DNA of 64,000 nucleotides from Timema cristinae (GCA_039000515.1 JBCFYV010000012.1:6716826-6780825); one strand, 5' to 3'. Positions 49,912 to 61,200 are shown, counted from the stretch's first letter. A program made the numbers and translations. The notes: generated by a model not told the origin, from the sequence alone.

Positions 49912-50168
49912 CGCCTCTGTGGCGTAGTTGGCTAACGCGCTTGTCGTGTTGAGCTCTACTGTTGAGGACGGGGAGATCGAGGTTCGAATCTCGGTCGGGT
50001 GAACTGGGGTGGTTTTCCCTAAATGGTTTTCCACTTCTCCTCCATGAAAATGCGGGTTCACTTCCTCTCATTCAACCTTCCCAATTCCTAATCCATTAGC
50101 GGTATTAGTACTTAAAGCGTATAACCCGAACGGGTGGTAAGACGCGGTGCTAAATAATAATAATAATA
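49912..50168 (+). mobile_element. SINE-A, forward, best-preserved copy
   Basis: A tRNA-like head with A-box TGGCGTAGTTGG and B-box GAGGTTCGAATCTCG is followed by a body with AATGGTTTTCCACTTCTCC and ATGCGGGTTCACTTCC. The end is GCGTATAACCCGAACGGG, then TGGTAAGACGCGGTGC and an AAT microsatellite. The tail is the signature used to find the other copies. RNA polymerase III would read from the A and B boxes in an active copy; activity now is unknown. Confidence 0.92.
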
Positions 50169-51454
50169 AAACTATTAACTAGCTGAATCAAAGCAAAAGA
50201 TCACTTGAGTCGACTTTTTTGCTTGTTTAGACGACAGGGTTTGTTGAAAACCTAGCGAAAGTTCAAACTTTTCGTGATTTTGGTGCCAATCTACAGCTAA
50301 AGACAATTTTCTAAAGATTTCAACCACTATATTATGATATCGGGAACCCCTGTCTTAGGGGCATCCTATATTCACTGACTAACATAAATTATTATAGCTT
50401 ATTTAACTGTATTTTAATGTGTTCTTAAAGTATTTTACAAGAACATAAGCTTATAACTAAGCTTTAATACTATCAATAAAATAATTACCTAACAAGAAAT
50501 ATATTTCAAAGATACACTAAATAGAGTAATAGGAGTACTTTTTCAAAGATAACATAGATCTTAAAATGACCAAATTAAAATATTCCTTGTGGGAGTTCCC
50601 TCTGCTATCAGACATTCGGAAAGCGACATTTAGGAAATTAATGGAATGACAATTTGTGCGTTAATTGAATGAAACCACTTAATATACACGGCACTGGCTG
50701 GTTCCATTCACAGACCCTAACTCATGGATAGGAGTCAAAAATCGTGGTTATCTTTACACCAGTTCATTAAGAGCTGTAAGAAGTTCTTCACCATGGGTGG
50801 TCATTTAAGTTGATTAGGTACCAAGATAATATATTTTTAGACAGAGTCATGACCTGTAAAGTGTATTTATATGGATGTTCGTATTTATGAATATATTAAC
50901 ATCAATCTTTATTTTAATTTTGTATTGGAAGTAAACATAGTTCTGCCTGCTTTGTGTCCGATAGATAGCAATGTCAAGTCTAGCGTCCAAATGTTTATTA
51001 AGGCTAGGAAACTTAAATTTATTTTAAACTTTCTTAAAACTCGTCCTAATAGAAAAAGTTATTTCTAAACAAATATTTAATTGTGTTAATCATTTATTTA
51101 GACCTACAAACCTTATCATACGCGTGATTTGTGTATAAATAAACTGGCACCCCAAATAAACAGGAATAAGAAATGGATTCAGATAAATGAATCAGAATTC
51201 GTCTCGCGAGAGAATGGTGAGCAAAAATGTTTAAAACACTGTCCTTGTGTACCCGACTGTTACTACTAAATACAATTTGAGAGATTACACCAAAAAGTAG
51301 ATAGAAATTAAAAAATATACGAAATGACTTTATTTTGTAAAAACAAAATATATGCAAATAACTTGACATCAATACTTTTTTGTTCTGCATCTGTCCAAAG
51401 TAAAGATAAACGTTTAAACAGTGCTTTAGGAAACCAACTGGAGGAAGAAACACT
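50169..51454. other. AT-rich, no gene recognised
   Basis: A 122-codon minus ORF at 51094-51462 has no domain and is interleaved with stop-rich frames. Confidence 0.45.
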
Positions 51455-51510
51455 CCACACAAGTTTCACTCCACACAAGTTTCACTCCCCAATCACACAC
51501 AAGTTTCACT
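51455..51510. repeat. Short tandem repeat, three CACACAAGTTTCACTC units
   Basis: Three copies of a 16-17 bp unit, the third offset by CCAATCA. Confidence 0.85.
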
Positions 51511-51999
51511 CCACAAGTCCTTTATGAGTCCCAAGAAATGGTTACAGGACTAATCACATGTTCAAAGTGAACCAAATGCTTACAGTTATATTCAACATAC
51601 AAATTATTATAAGGACTTAAAAAAGACTCCAAAAACGTAGTATCAAAACTTGGTCACGTAATCCAAGTGCAGAGTGACCAAAACATTTACATATCTTTAA
51701 CATACAAAAATATAAGGATTTAAAATAGTCCCAAAACAATGTTTTGAAGCTAGTCATGCTATCCTAAATGAACTTAAATACTTACATTCACTTATAATTA
51801 GGCCGGAAAGTAATTTTGAACCATAACAATTTCTAAAGAAATGAATTTAAATTACACTGAAGAAAATCCTGGTTACCACCTTTGAAGCGAGGCGTGTCTT
51901 AGGCGAAAATTGGTATTTTCTTGGGTTAAGCCTTCCTTATATTAAATGAATCATCGTGGCTGGAAAGAGACGTATGCTGGAATAGAAGGGGCAACCGTA

Positions 52000-52310
52000 A
52001 GGGAATTACGCGTGAACTCGAAGCTTCAAGGTTGTTCTAGAATGATCTTCACCTAGGATGTCAGCCACGCACCACCTTCCACGCAATGTCCCTGGTCGTT
52101 TAAAGATGCGTAGAACGGGATCATATTGGAACCATTCCGTGACGTCTAGCAAATAGCTCCAAGCTAAGGTGGGCACATGCTCTGTTGACAAAACTATTTT
52201 CCGGGGTAGCATCACCGTGCCAGCTGGACCCCTAATTTTGAGACTTGCGAAAGGTATGTCATGCCGTAAGGAGGATGGAGAGGCTACTCTAACCATAGTT
52301 GACGGTAATT
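52000..52310. other. Unrecognised GC-richer block
   Basis: Compositionally unlike its AT-rich flanks and open on the minus strand for 96 codons (52006-52296). On the plus strand GCGAAAG is followed by GTATGTC, a plausible splice donor at 52254. No domain is recognisable on either strand. It could be an exon or an old repeat fragment. Confidence 0.25.
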
Positions 52311-52719
52311 CTTGTTTTTTATTTTTAGTAGAAAGGATCGTGGAGCTTTAATAGTGTTCTTTTAGTTTTGGTTTTACATTAACGACTTATTAGTCATTGT
52401 AATTTTATATAATTATACATCAAAGAATCCAAAAGTTAGGAGGGTGAGTTCACCATTTCAAGATGATTCAGAAGGAAAAGGTAAAATAAAATATATTTTC
52501 TTATAATTTACTTAATCAGTGGCGCACCCAACCATTTACTTTGGGGGGAGGCATTCAATCAAGGCTGTAGCAAGAATGACATTTTGATGGAGAGAGCGGG
52601 TTTGTGGTTGCACAGCCTCCTAAGCCCTAAAGGCCGAGAATATTTATAAATATAGAATGCTTTTATAAATCATTTGGAGTAGTTTTATAGTAATTAAGTA
52701 ATTTAAATAATACAAATGG

Positions 52720-53512
52720 CAGTGGCGGTTTTGTATAAGCACTGTGGAACTGCTAGCACTCCCTATTGCCACTTGATATTATCGATAACATTTAATATAA
52801 TGAGTCCTATTTCTTTAATTCCTTATTTATTTTTGTAGTACAATAGATATTCCTTAAGCTTAGTGTCAGTATTTCAGTAGCCATCCCCCAGTTTATGAAA
52901 AAGATACACAAATATTTGTACGTGGTGTTTGACTGTTGTGCGCCTGCGCAATTAGGAGGGGGATGGGGAGGAAGGCGGGACTGCCAGGTAGAGAGAGCAC
53001 TGTTGCTCTCGCAGTGCCTGCTCTGGCGTGATGGTGGAAGGAAATTTTTTTTTACTCAGCGTGTGTTGTGCTTAAATACTGTGTACCATATTCTTGAATG
53101 CGATAAAGTGTAGAAGACTGTAGGATTAGAATATTTTTCTGCTTCCAGCTATTCTATTTGATTAATTTTTTTCTGATCTTTTATTCAACAGAAAGACTAA
53201 ATGCGCTTGCAGTACTTTCAATGGAGAAAAATTTCCTCAATCATCATCCAAGGATCAAGGAGAAAATTATTGAACTTTTTGTACAAATTAAAACAAGAAG
53301 AATGGATTTAATTTTTAAATGAACAGATCAAGCTTGAACTGTAACAATTTAAGTTAAGGTAAGTGGAAAAAAAAAATTGTTAAAATTTTATCAATTTGTT
53401 GAATAAACTTTCTTTTTATACATGTTTTTTTTTCCTTTTACGCAATTTTATAACAAAGGATAAAAATTTTCTGGAGCAGCACCCCACTAACATTAGCTAC
53501 TAGCCACCACTG
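52720..53512 (+). mobile_element. Non-autonomous hAT element (793 bp) with perfect target-site duplication
   Basis: The ends are CAGTGGCGG and the reverse complement of CAGTGGTGG. Identical 8-bp direct repeats ACAAATGG flank it at 52712-52719 and 53513-53520, the duplication length typical of hAT transposons. Most of the transposase is deleted, but a 3' exon survives at 53192-53322. An AATAAA lies at 53402. It cannot move on its own. Confidence 0.92.
53192..53322 (+). pseudogene. hAT transposase C-terminal exon (dimerisation region)
   Basis: After a pyrimidine-rich 3' splice site ending TTCAACAG at 53191, the frame reads ERLNALAVLSMEKNF, PRIKEKIIELF and KTRRMDLIFK before a TGA. This is the pattern of the hAT family C-terminal dimerisation region (RLs-LA-LSIE, then a basic C-terminus). 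The catalytic exons are missing, so this is an orphan 3' exon. It resembles the C-terminus expected for the ZMYM1-like relic at 16.4-18.2 kb, so the two may belong to related families. Confidence 0.8.
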
Positions 53513-53765
53513 ACAAATGGTATCGAAGTTATTATTTGTATATTTTTTTCAATTGTTAATTTTGTGTGTAACAGTAAACATTTTGAATATTAGGCTTAAG
53601 TCTGAAGTCTGGTCTTAAAATGTAGCATATACATTTGACACATCTTCAATGTTAGTTGTACTTAATATTATTTAAATTTCTACTAACAATATTTGTGGTG
53701 TTGGGGAAAGAGGGGGGGGGGGTCAAATATCCTGTTTATCCCTCTCCCCCTTGGATGCATCAGTG

Positions 53766-54229
53766 CTTATAGTTAAAGATATGTGTAAAAATCTTAGCAA
53801 TAAACGAATGACTTAGCGATAGAGTATTAATAGTCCGAGATTATCTCCCCTATGTTAGTCAGAGTTAATCTTAATAGCTTCTGGAGCATACATTCTCAGG
53901 TTGGGAGACTCGTTTGTTTCCAAGCAGCATTGTGTGAGATAGGGTTAGGCTTTATAAAATAGTTTTAATTGCAACGTGAGTTGGACAATCCACTTAATTC
54001 CCTCTCACCAAGATCTGATGGACACTTGATCGATGTATCACTCCATTTTACTCTTATAATGATTGTTTGCTTTGAGTATTGTTAACTGTGTGCTTTTAAT
54101 TGCGCTAGACTAATTGAATAGGATCTGTCTCTCTTATGCATTCAGAAATGTGCCCATACCACTCTTAGCCCCGAAATTAATGTTTACTTAAATGTCTAGC
54201 CATGTAGATAGCATTACAATTTGAGGACC
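53766..54229. other. No gene recognised
   Basis: AT-rich, unstructured. Confidence 0.45.
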
Positions 54230-54600
54230 TCATAGTGGTCTAGTGGTCATGGGTTCTGGCTACGGACTCAGAGGTCCCGGGTTTGATTCCCGGCGCGTCC
54301 AGATTATCTGGGAAGCAGTGGGTCTGGAATGGGCTAGATTCAGCCTAGGGTGGATAAATAAGGAGCTACTCGAATAAAGTAGTAGTGGCTCCGGTATAGA
54401 AAACCGAGCTTGATGGCTGGCGTCATCGTTGTGCTGACCACATGACACCCTCTATCCACAAGAGCTGGCACTAATTCACCAAACAGTTTGGTAACCACTC
54501 AGTAGGTATAGCCTGAATGCGGGCTGATACCATTGAGTAACTTTTATTACATTTTGAGTGAATTGTGATCATCGCTATGGATAAATAAAAGAAAGAAAAT
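54230..54600 (+). mobile_element. SINE-D, near full length
   Basis: A tRNA-like head (A-box AGTGGTCTAGTGGTCATGG, B-box CGGGTTTGATTCCCGG) is followed by GCAGTGGGTCTGGAATGGGC, GATGGCTGGCGTCATCG and an A-rich end AATAAAAGAAAGAAAA. The head resembles a tRNA but has no intact acceptor pairing. Confidence 0.85.
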
Positions 54601-54894
54601 GGGAGGGGGGCTCAAAATTTCCTAAGATAGCATACAGTTAAAGAGAAATAATAAATGTTCGAGAACCACTGTTCTATATGGACACATCTTCAAATATATC
54701 CCTTGAAATAATCCCTTTACGTTCTTGGACAACAGTGGTTGAGGGTCCTCGGCCCCCAAATCTTCGTTGCAACTTTTAGAGTACAGCATACCTAGTAATT
54801 TATCTCAGAATATGTCACTTGATTTATGAGCTAACGTAAATCTATAACAGACACAACACCCAGCCCCAGCCGTTAATTTATCACTGTGAAAGGT

Positions 54895-55005
54895 TAAATC
54901 CACATTTTAACCATGGCAAATTTTTCGGCCATGCCAGGAATTGAACTCGGGACCTTTTTCTCAGTAGAGATACACGCTACCGACTGATCTAAGGAGTTGG
55001 AATTA
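54895..55005 (-). mobile_element. SINE-C, reverse
   Basis: The minus strand reads CCTTAGATCAGTCGGTAGCG, then GAGTTCAATTCCTGGC and ATGGCCGAAAA. It is the intact counterpart of the deleted head at 21366. Confidence 0.75.
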
Positions 55006-55394
55006 AACTCTTTACATTTTTTAAAAAAAGCACACTATCGATTATGACCAATCAAGGCAGTTTTGTTCACACTCAAATATTATTTGAAAGTACTTGATAT
55101 ATTTACAAGCCTAGAAGACTCAGAAATCGACTTTTAACTACAATAAAGTTTTCTTACGCGATTGACTAGAAATTGCTGCGAGACCGACAAGGTACCGACC
55201 ACATTTTAGAGAGTTGGCATGTTATTGTAACTTGCTAATGACAAATTCTCAGCACATGCTACATTGTGACTAAAAAAAATTAACTATGCTACGATAAATA
55301 TTTTACACATACATGCACTTTTTTTAGTTGAAATAATTTCCTTAAAGTTTAGTAGAAGGGGGGGGGGGGGAAGGGATCTGAAAGTTTTAGTGTA

Positions 55395-55645
55395 AGAGGT
55401 TTCTCTAATAGCGTCTCACTAACCGTTCCGGTTGTACATGTATAGCTTACATATATTAATGTTGTAGGGATAGGAAAGGTAGAAATTAGTAGAAATGTAC
55501 CCACATTTTCTGAAGGTAGAGGGGAAAGACATTTATGAAAAAACACCCTTTATATAACCGGCCGGGAATGGAACCCCATCTACTTGATAGCCGAAAAACA
55601 GACTAAATTATCTCGAAATTTAGACCACGTGGCCACTAGCATGGA
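55395..55645 (-). mobile_element. SINE-A, reverse
   Basis: Tail complement GCGTCTCACTAACCGTTCCG, body TAGAAATGTACCCACATTTTC, B-box complement GGGAATGGAACCCC, head end CCACGTGGCCACTAGC. It begins beside a G-run at 55360-55371. Confidence 0.75.
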
Positions 55646-55892
55646 CTAGTGTAAAAGTTTAAATCGTGAGATGTATCAAATCTTGGCAAAGATATTGTAA
55701 CTTAAAATTCAATAAAATAATCCTCCATAGCGTGAGCCCGAGAGTGAGCTATACTGACCGAGCGGCCGCCACCGTTGACGATGATATTGCCAACATTTGC
55801 TGATAGAGGTTTTCATAAAGTCAGCACAATGAACCCTTGACATTAATTTCAGTTTTCTAGAGCGGGGCACTACCTTTTTATTCAAGTAGCTT

Positions 55893-56040
55893 TTAATTTA
55901 TCCTCACGAGTCTGAGTGTACCCCGTTCCAGACCCACTGCTTCACAGACAAATTCTGGAAGCGCTGGGGATTGAACCTGGAGCCCCTGGATCTGTAGTCA
56001 GGAACTCTGACCATTAGACAAACCACAGAGACGGTCTCAA
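55893..56040 (-). mobile_element. SINE-D, reverse, 5' portion
   Basis: The minus strand reads TGTCTAATGGTCAGAGTTCC, CAGGTTCAATCCCCAGCGC and AGCAGTGGGTCTGGAACGGG, matching 54230-54370 in order. Confidence 0.85.
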
Positions 56041-56109
56041 TTCAATAATTAAATATATATTTCCCAAGATATTACTCACATTACTCGTCACATGGTTTTA
56101 CTCATCTCT

Positions 56110-56488
56110 TTATCATTAAACTATATTGTCACTGAAGGAGATAAAAGGGTTTGAATCCCGGTAGGGTATAATGAAGGCTTTTTTTTCTTCTTAACAGTTT
56201 CCCAATATTCCTTCCTGAAAAAGAGAGTATATTTCCCCTAAATTTTACCTTTCCTTATCTCTACTCATTAGCGTAATATTGTGGTCAGATGGCAAAACCT
56301 GATATCTCAATTTATTTATTTCAAAATTGAGTTATATTAACATATTTATAATCCTCTCATTGTGAATTACAGTTTCAAATAGCTCTCCTAAAAAATTAGT
56401 AAAAGTGCACTACTCAGGTTTTGCCATCTAATCACAGATTAATGTATGCGTAAAATCCGAGCTGATTTGAGACGCGACGCACACGTAC
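56110..56488 (+). mobile_element. SINE-A, forward, split by a MITE
   Basis: The left part to 56277 has the B-box GGGTTTGAATCCCGGTAGGG and the CTCATTAGCGTAAT body. The right part from 56440 resumes as TAATGTATGCGTAAAATCCG and ends GAGACGCGACGC. Removing the MITE joins the family tail in order. Confidence 0.8.
56278..56439. mobile_element. 162-bp MITE nested in SINE-A
   Basis: Terminal inverted repeats of about 23-25 bp: the left end contains TCAGATGGCAAAACCTGA, the right end TCAGGTTTTGCCATCTAATC. The flanks TAAT at 56274-56277 and 56440-56443 are direct repeats consistent with a short target-site duplication. Internal CTCAATTT and AAATTGAG add a second hairpin. No coding capacity. Confidence 0.9.
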
Positions 56489-56539
56489 TATGATTGTGAG
56501 TCTTGATGATGATGATGAGTCTTGGGCGATTTGTGTGTC

Positions 56540-56812
56540 CACGAACCCAAAAAGCAGAATTTTACAAATCTGACTGTCTGTATATGTGGCCACAGCCGTA
56601 ATGGTTTAATAGATTTATGTTAAAATTTGATATTTAGATGCTTGCTATACTTTAAGGCAATCTTTTTTCTATTCTAGTCTTCAAATTAAGAATAGTTTAT
56701 TTATGACTGATTTTTGAAAAATTTCCATTTAAAAAAATGTTTGTTCAAAATTTATATTTGAAGAGTGTTACTTACTATTATCAAATTAATATTGGTTTTT
56801 ATGAGGAAAACT
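56540..56812 (+). repeat. AT-rich dispersed repeat E, copy
   Basis: Homologous to 39056-39420 (GAATTTTAC, ATGGTTTAAT, ATATTTAGATGC) and to the tandem units at 44700-45270 (CTTCAAATTAAGAATAG, GACTGATTTTTGAAAA). Confidence 0.65.
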
Positions 56813-56815
56813 ACT

Positions 56816-57165
56816 AAGGCTGGGGGCGCACAGGATGACACAAAAATGTTCGAAACCAGATGAAATTAAACTTCTTGAAACCATGACACAAAAAACGTTT
56901 CAAGTAATGTTTTTAAATGAAACAATGAAACAAAAATGTTTCAGTCTGTACTATATGGTGGTGTGTAACGTTGGTGATATCGATACTGATAAAATGTTAG
57001 CCCTAATTTTCTGGGAGTGGTTGGTTACGCGAGAGGAATCTTCGTATCAGTGAAATATTAACTGAGAAAGGTTATTTGGAAAAGTACATACAGGAACTGA
57101 AGAATTTCCCTGACAAATTTTATTACTTCACTTGAGTAAGTTTAGAAAGCATCAAAGCCCTGAGC
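56816..57165 (+). pseudogene. PIF/Harbinger transposase N-terminal relic
   Basis: Harbinger transposases are DDE enzymes. Here 56816 begins AAGGCTGGGGGCGCACAGG, the same end type as at 3794. A frame near 56985 reads DKMLALIFWEWL, and 57082-57160 reads KYIQELKNFPDKFYYF, stop, then SLESIKAL. This fits the N-terminal Y-x-L-x-x-EL-x-x-D-x-x-KF-x-YFRMS pattern of HARBI1-like proteins. It is cut off by a tRNA-like SINE at 57173. No catalytic residues are present. Confidence 0.5.
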
Positions 57166-57172
57166 TTGGGAC

Positions 57173-57250
57173 GATTCCTGGATAGCTCAGTCGTTAGATC
57201 ATTGGCATACTAAGTCGAAGGTCTTAATTCGATTCCCGTGTCCGGGTGAA
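57173..57250 (+). mobile_element. tRNA-like SINE head
   Basis: A-box TAGCTCAGTCGTTAGA and B-box-like TAATTCGATTCCCG lie at the right spacing. The arms do not form an acceptor stem with confidence, so a pseudo-tRNA or SINE head is preferred over a functional tRNA. Confidence 0.6.
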
Positions 57251-58229
57251 ATTTTTCAATTTAAAGAAGATGATATTTAGATGCGGCTATAACCGTATTT
57301 CACAGCTATAATAGCGTGGCTATTTAATCCATCAAGGATAGATCAACAATGCGAAGGAAACTATTGTCAGGTGGACCTAGTAACAGTATTTGTCACAAAA
57401 CACGTGAGACAAACTTGTTGAAACATGGGAGTAGGTAAGATAGCTGCTTTGTTTTAACATGTTTCACTGTGTTATCATAGCGTTTGTTCCTCCAACGTGC
57501 AACGACTCATTTGATATCATGTCGTCAGTTGAACGACACATGATGAAACACAATGAACACAAATATGTTTTGTTGATAATAAGTAGTTGGGGGGAATTTG
57601 GGAACCCCAGTTCCACCAACGGGTCAAAACGCTTTTTTCAAGGTGACGTAATCATTGCGTGTTATGTCGCAACACTCCCCCATGGGTTTTCCCTGGTGAA
57701 AGGTGGCAGTATATTTCCGTTTGACCTGAATTTCCCCTCTAGTTGTTTCCATGATGACACGGGGTTAACGAACTGTTGTCCTCCAATGTCACAAAGATAT
57801 TATTTCTGTTTTTATATGTGGCAATGGGTTTTCCCTGATAAGTGGCGCCAGTTTGTTGGCTCGAGAAGACATGAATAGAACACACCTTGAATGATGCCAC
57901 AAACCCTCCCCATCTGTGTGGCAATGGGTTTTCCTGATGACTGGTGCTAGTTTGGTAGCTGACAAGACAGAAATAGAATAAACCTTGATTGATGTCACAA
58001 CCCTCCCCGATCAGCTGCAGGACCATGGTGTCAGCGCCGATGATCATGTTGGCTTAATTTGAATAGCACGGACTCGACTTTGAATCCTGTGTTCGTCTCT
58101 TTTAGGTAGGCAGGTCAATTAGACGCTTGAGTCGTGCTCGATAACGTAAGTCGTGTGTTGCAAAGTAATAGTATGATCTTGAGTACCGCACCACTGTATG
58201 TTAAACTCAGCCATTTTAAGGAGCCTTGA
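57251..58229. other. No gene recognised; diverged 100-bp duplication
   Basis: TGTGGCAATGGGTTTTCC blocks at 57816 and 57915 head two copies of about 95 bp, ending ACCCTCCCC. A third partial copy (ATGGGTTTTCCCTGGTGAAA) lies at 57681. The 139-codon ORF at 57459-57878 spans part of it and has no recognised domain. This may be the 5' flank of the Polinton remnant. Confidence 0.5.
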
Positions 58230-61200
58230 GGGAGTGCACGCCGTTGTGATAAGCTATCCCCAGCTGCCACATACTGTAGGAGAAATAAAGGAATCATCAT
58301 GATTCAAAATGGCAATGATACAATTTGTCTTGCCCATGCATTGGTTGTCACCAAGGCTGTGTAAGACATTAAAAGAGAACCAGGATCCATGGACGTGAAC
58401 AACGTTAAACAGATCAAAATGGGTCGTCCTATTCAAAAACTCGAGGCACAGGAACTATGCCATTATGCCCGTGTAAATCTTGTGAAAGGTGGTGGTGGGG
58501 CATCCTTAACAACCGCAACTAAGTGCTCGTACTTTTGCTGCAAGTACTGTGTGCCATTTGATCATAAGAATAAGTACATGTGCGAGTCAACGTGCAAAAA
58601 ATGCTACGCTAAATCGGTTTGCAGTAGAGGTCGAACTGTGACCTGTAAATATTGTGGAAGTTGGTTCACAAACCAGTCATGTTTTGAAAACCATAAGCGT
58701 CTCGGCTATTGAAGAGGACACATGTTGGTTTGTGATGTCAAAAATGTTTGTGAGGTCTTTGGGCAATTTTTCAGTTTGGAAGAATCAAATTATTCACACA
58801 GGTGTTATGAGATTTTTTGTAGAGTATGCGCTAAATATCATCCTTTTGGTCCTTTCCGCTATATGAAGCAAGCCCCATCCAATCCGTCACTGGAAAAGAG
58901 CAATTTCATGTTTGTATTTTATGATTCTGAATACCAACACGAAACTCTTCTTAAAGGTGCGGTCAACCCCTACTTGCACGAATCCAACCTCTGTGTCATA
59001 CAGACGTGATGCAGGGCTTACCCACACATCGATGTAAATGACCATCATTGCACAGAATGCGGGGGCGATAGGACTCGCATATTCAAGGGTGATATCACAA
59101 TGGCCCAATTTTTTTATTTTTAGAGGAAATTAAAGCATCAAAATTTAAGGATATCTCCCTCTTAGGCCATAATGCGAAAGGATATGATGGTAATTTTATT
59201 TTAAAATATATGATGGAGGTTAAAAAATGGACCCCCAGAACTTATAATGAACGGTGGGAAAATTATGTCCATGCGTTACGGCCCGCTCCACTTTATTGAC
59301 TCGCTGAACTTTCTCCCTATGTCGTTGTCCAAGATGGCAAAAATATACGGCTTGGACGATTCTTTGGCCAAGAGGCATTTCCCCTTTTTTCAACAAAAAA
59401 GAAAACGTTGGGTATAGGGGTCCCTTGCCGCCAAAGAGGACTACGGTATCGGTGAGATGTCAGTTGAGGGAAAGGAGCACTTTGAGAAGTGGTATGACGC
59501 GTTGGTCAAAGAATATTATGTCTTTGATTTTAACCGTGGATTGGAACTGTATTGCGTGAAAGATGTAGAGATCAAACGGAAAGAAGCCTGCCTGCAGTTT
59601 AGAGACATGATAATGGAAAAAGCAAAGGTGGATCCTTTCAGAGAGGCGTATACGATCGCAGGAGCGGCCATGTTGGTTTACCGCTGAAGTCATCTTAAGG
59701 AGAATACCGTTGGTATCATCCTTAACGGTGGCTACAGGTGTGTGCAGACCAAAAGTCTCATGTCACCGTACAATGGCTCTGCTGGGAGGCCCACCAACAT
59801 GGTGTCTCTATCTTTCATGCTGGTAATAGCCGTGAGGAATATGTGTTAGTGCGACGTGTAGATGGCGTTGTTAAAGCTGGAGATACCACAACAGTTTTCC
59901 AGTTCTGGGGCTATTATTGGCACCGGTGCCGTCTCTTTTATCCTGACAGGACCACCCCTATCAAAAACAGCCGCCACGAGACCATGGAGACGCGCTATGA
60001 AGTGATCATGGCTTGCGTGTAAAAGTTTAAAAATGCCGGCTACACGGTCGTAGAGATGTGGGAGTGTACGTTTAATGCGATAAAACGCACATACAAGGTC
60101 TTAAAACAATTTGTACTCCAGCACGAGGTGTACAGCAAGGAGCCCCTCAGTCCCAGAAACGCATAATTTGGCGGTGTACAAATTGTATCAAGCTCTTCCA
60201 CGAAGCAGATCTTTTTTGTAGAGAGAAGACAAGTACTTGGATGTGTGTTCATTGTATCATTACGTTTGCAAGTAAAAAAAATATTCCATCGGCCACCCCA
60301 AATTCACTTTGAACCAAATTGCCCGTCTATAGATCAAGTAGAAGGCATAGCCAAAATTACAGTAACGTCTCCGCAGGATTTATTCATGCCCGTATTGCCT
60401 ACACGGATGCACGACAATTTAGTGTTCATCTTGTGCAGGAAATGCGGCGACGAGAAAAACTAAGGTAAGAGTCAGCATAACGACAAAAAAAGATAGCAGG
60501 TTGACAGGCGTCTGGGTTATTAACGAGACCGGAAAGCCGTTGAGAAAGGCTACAGCGTCGAATCAGTACACGAAGTGTGGGAGTACAATATATCTGTTTA
60601 CGATCGTCAGACACGTTCTGGTGGATTGTTTCACGGGTACATTGTTACTTCTTTGAAAATGAAACAAGAAGCCACCGGATGGCCAAAGTGGTGTACCTCA
60701 TAAGATGAGAAGTTAGTTTAGATTAAAATTATGAGGAAAGGGAAGGGGTAAAACTTGATTTCGGCTCTGTTTGTAAAAAAACCCAGTTTCCGCACTCTGG
60801 CTAAACTCTTTTTTAATTCACTATGTGGAAAGTTTGGGCAAAGACCCGATTTACCACACGTAGCCGTTGTCAATGACTATCAGGGCATCCACAAGTACCT
60901 CATGGATCCGTACATCACCGTTGACAGCGTCATTGATGTAAATGATGAGGTTATGTTCCTCAATTACTAGGATTCAGCCGACGCGTTGCGCCCTAACCCT
61001 AACACGAGTGTGGTGGTGGCGTGCTACACGATTCAATGGCTATGTTGCACTAATACAGAATCCTTGAAAAATTGTAGGACCACGTTTTGTATCACGATAT
61101 AGATAGCATTCTATTCATGGAACGCACAGGCAAATGGAGTCCACTGACTGGAGACATTTTAGGTGAGCTCACTGATAAGATACATTAGCGCCTTTGTAAC

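Larger units (their letters stand above)
52517..53765 (+). mobile_element. Possible older hAT element hosting a younger one
   Basis: The left end reads CAGTGGCGCACCCAACC. The right end, reversed, reads CACTGATGCATCCAAGG, which is an imperfect match. No clear 8-bp duplication remains. The inner element 52720-53512 lies wholly inside. Low confidence because the ends are diverged. Confidence 0.35.

Noticed and set aside
54230..54302. Functional tRNA gene
   Set aside because: The head looks tRNA-like, but the acceptor pairing is incomplete. It is followed by a SINE body shared with 55893-56040.
57459..57878. 139-codon ORF as a gene
   Set aside because: It spans part of a diverged duplication, shows no domain, and its neighbouring copies do not keep the frame.
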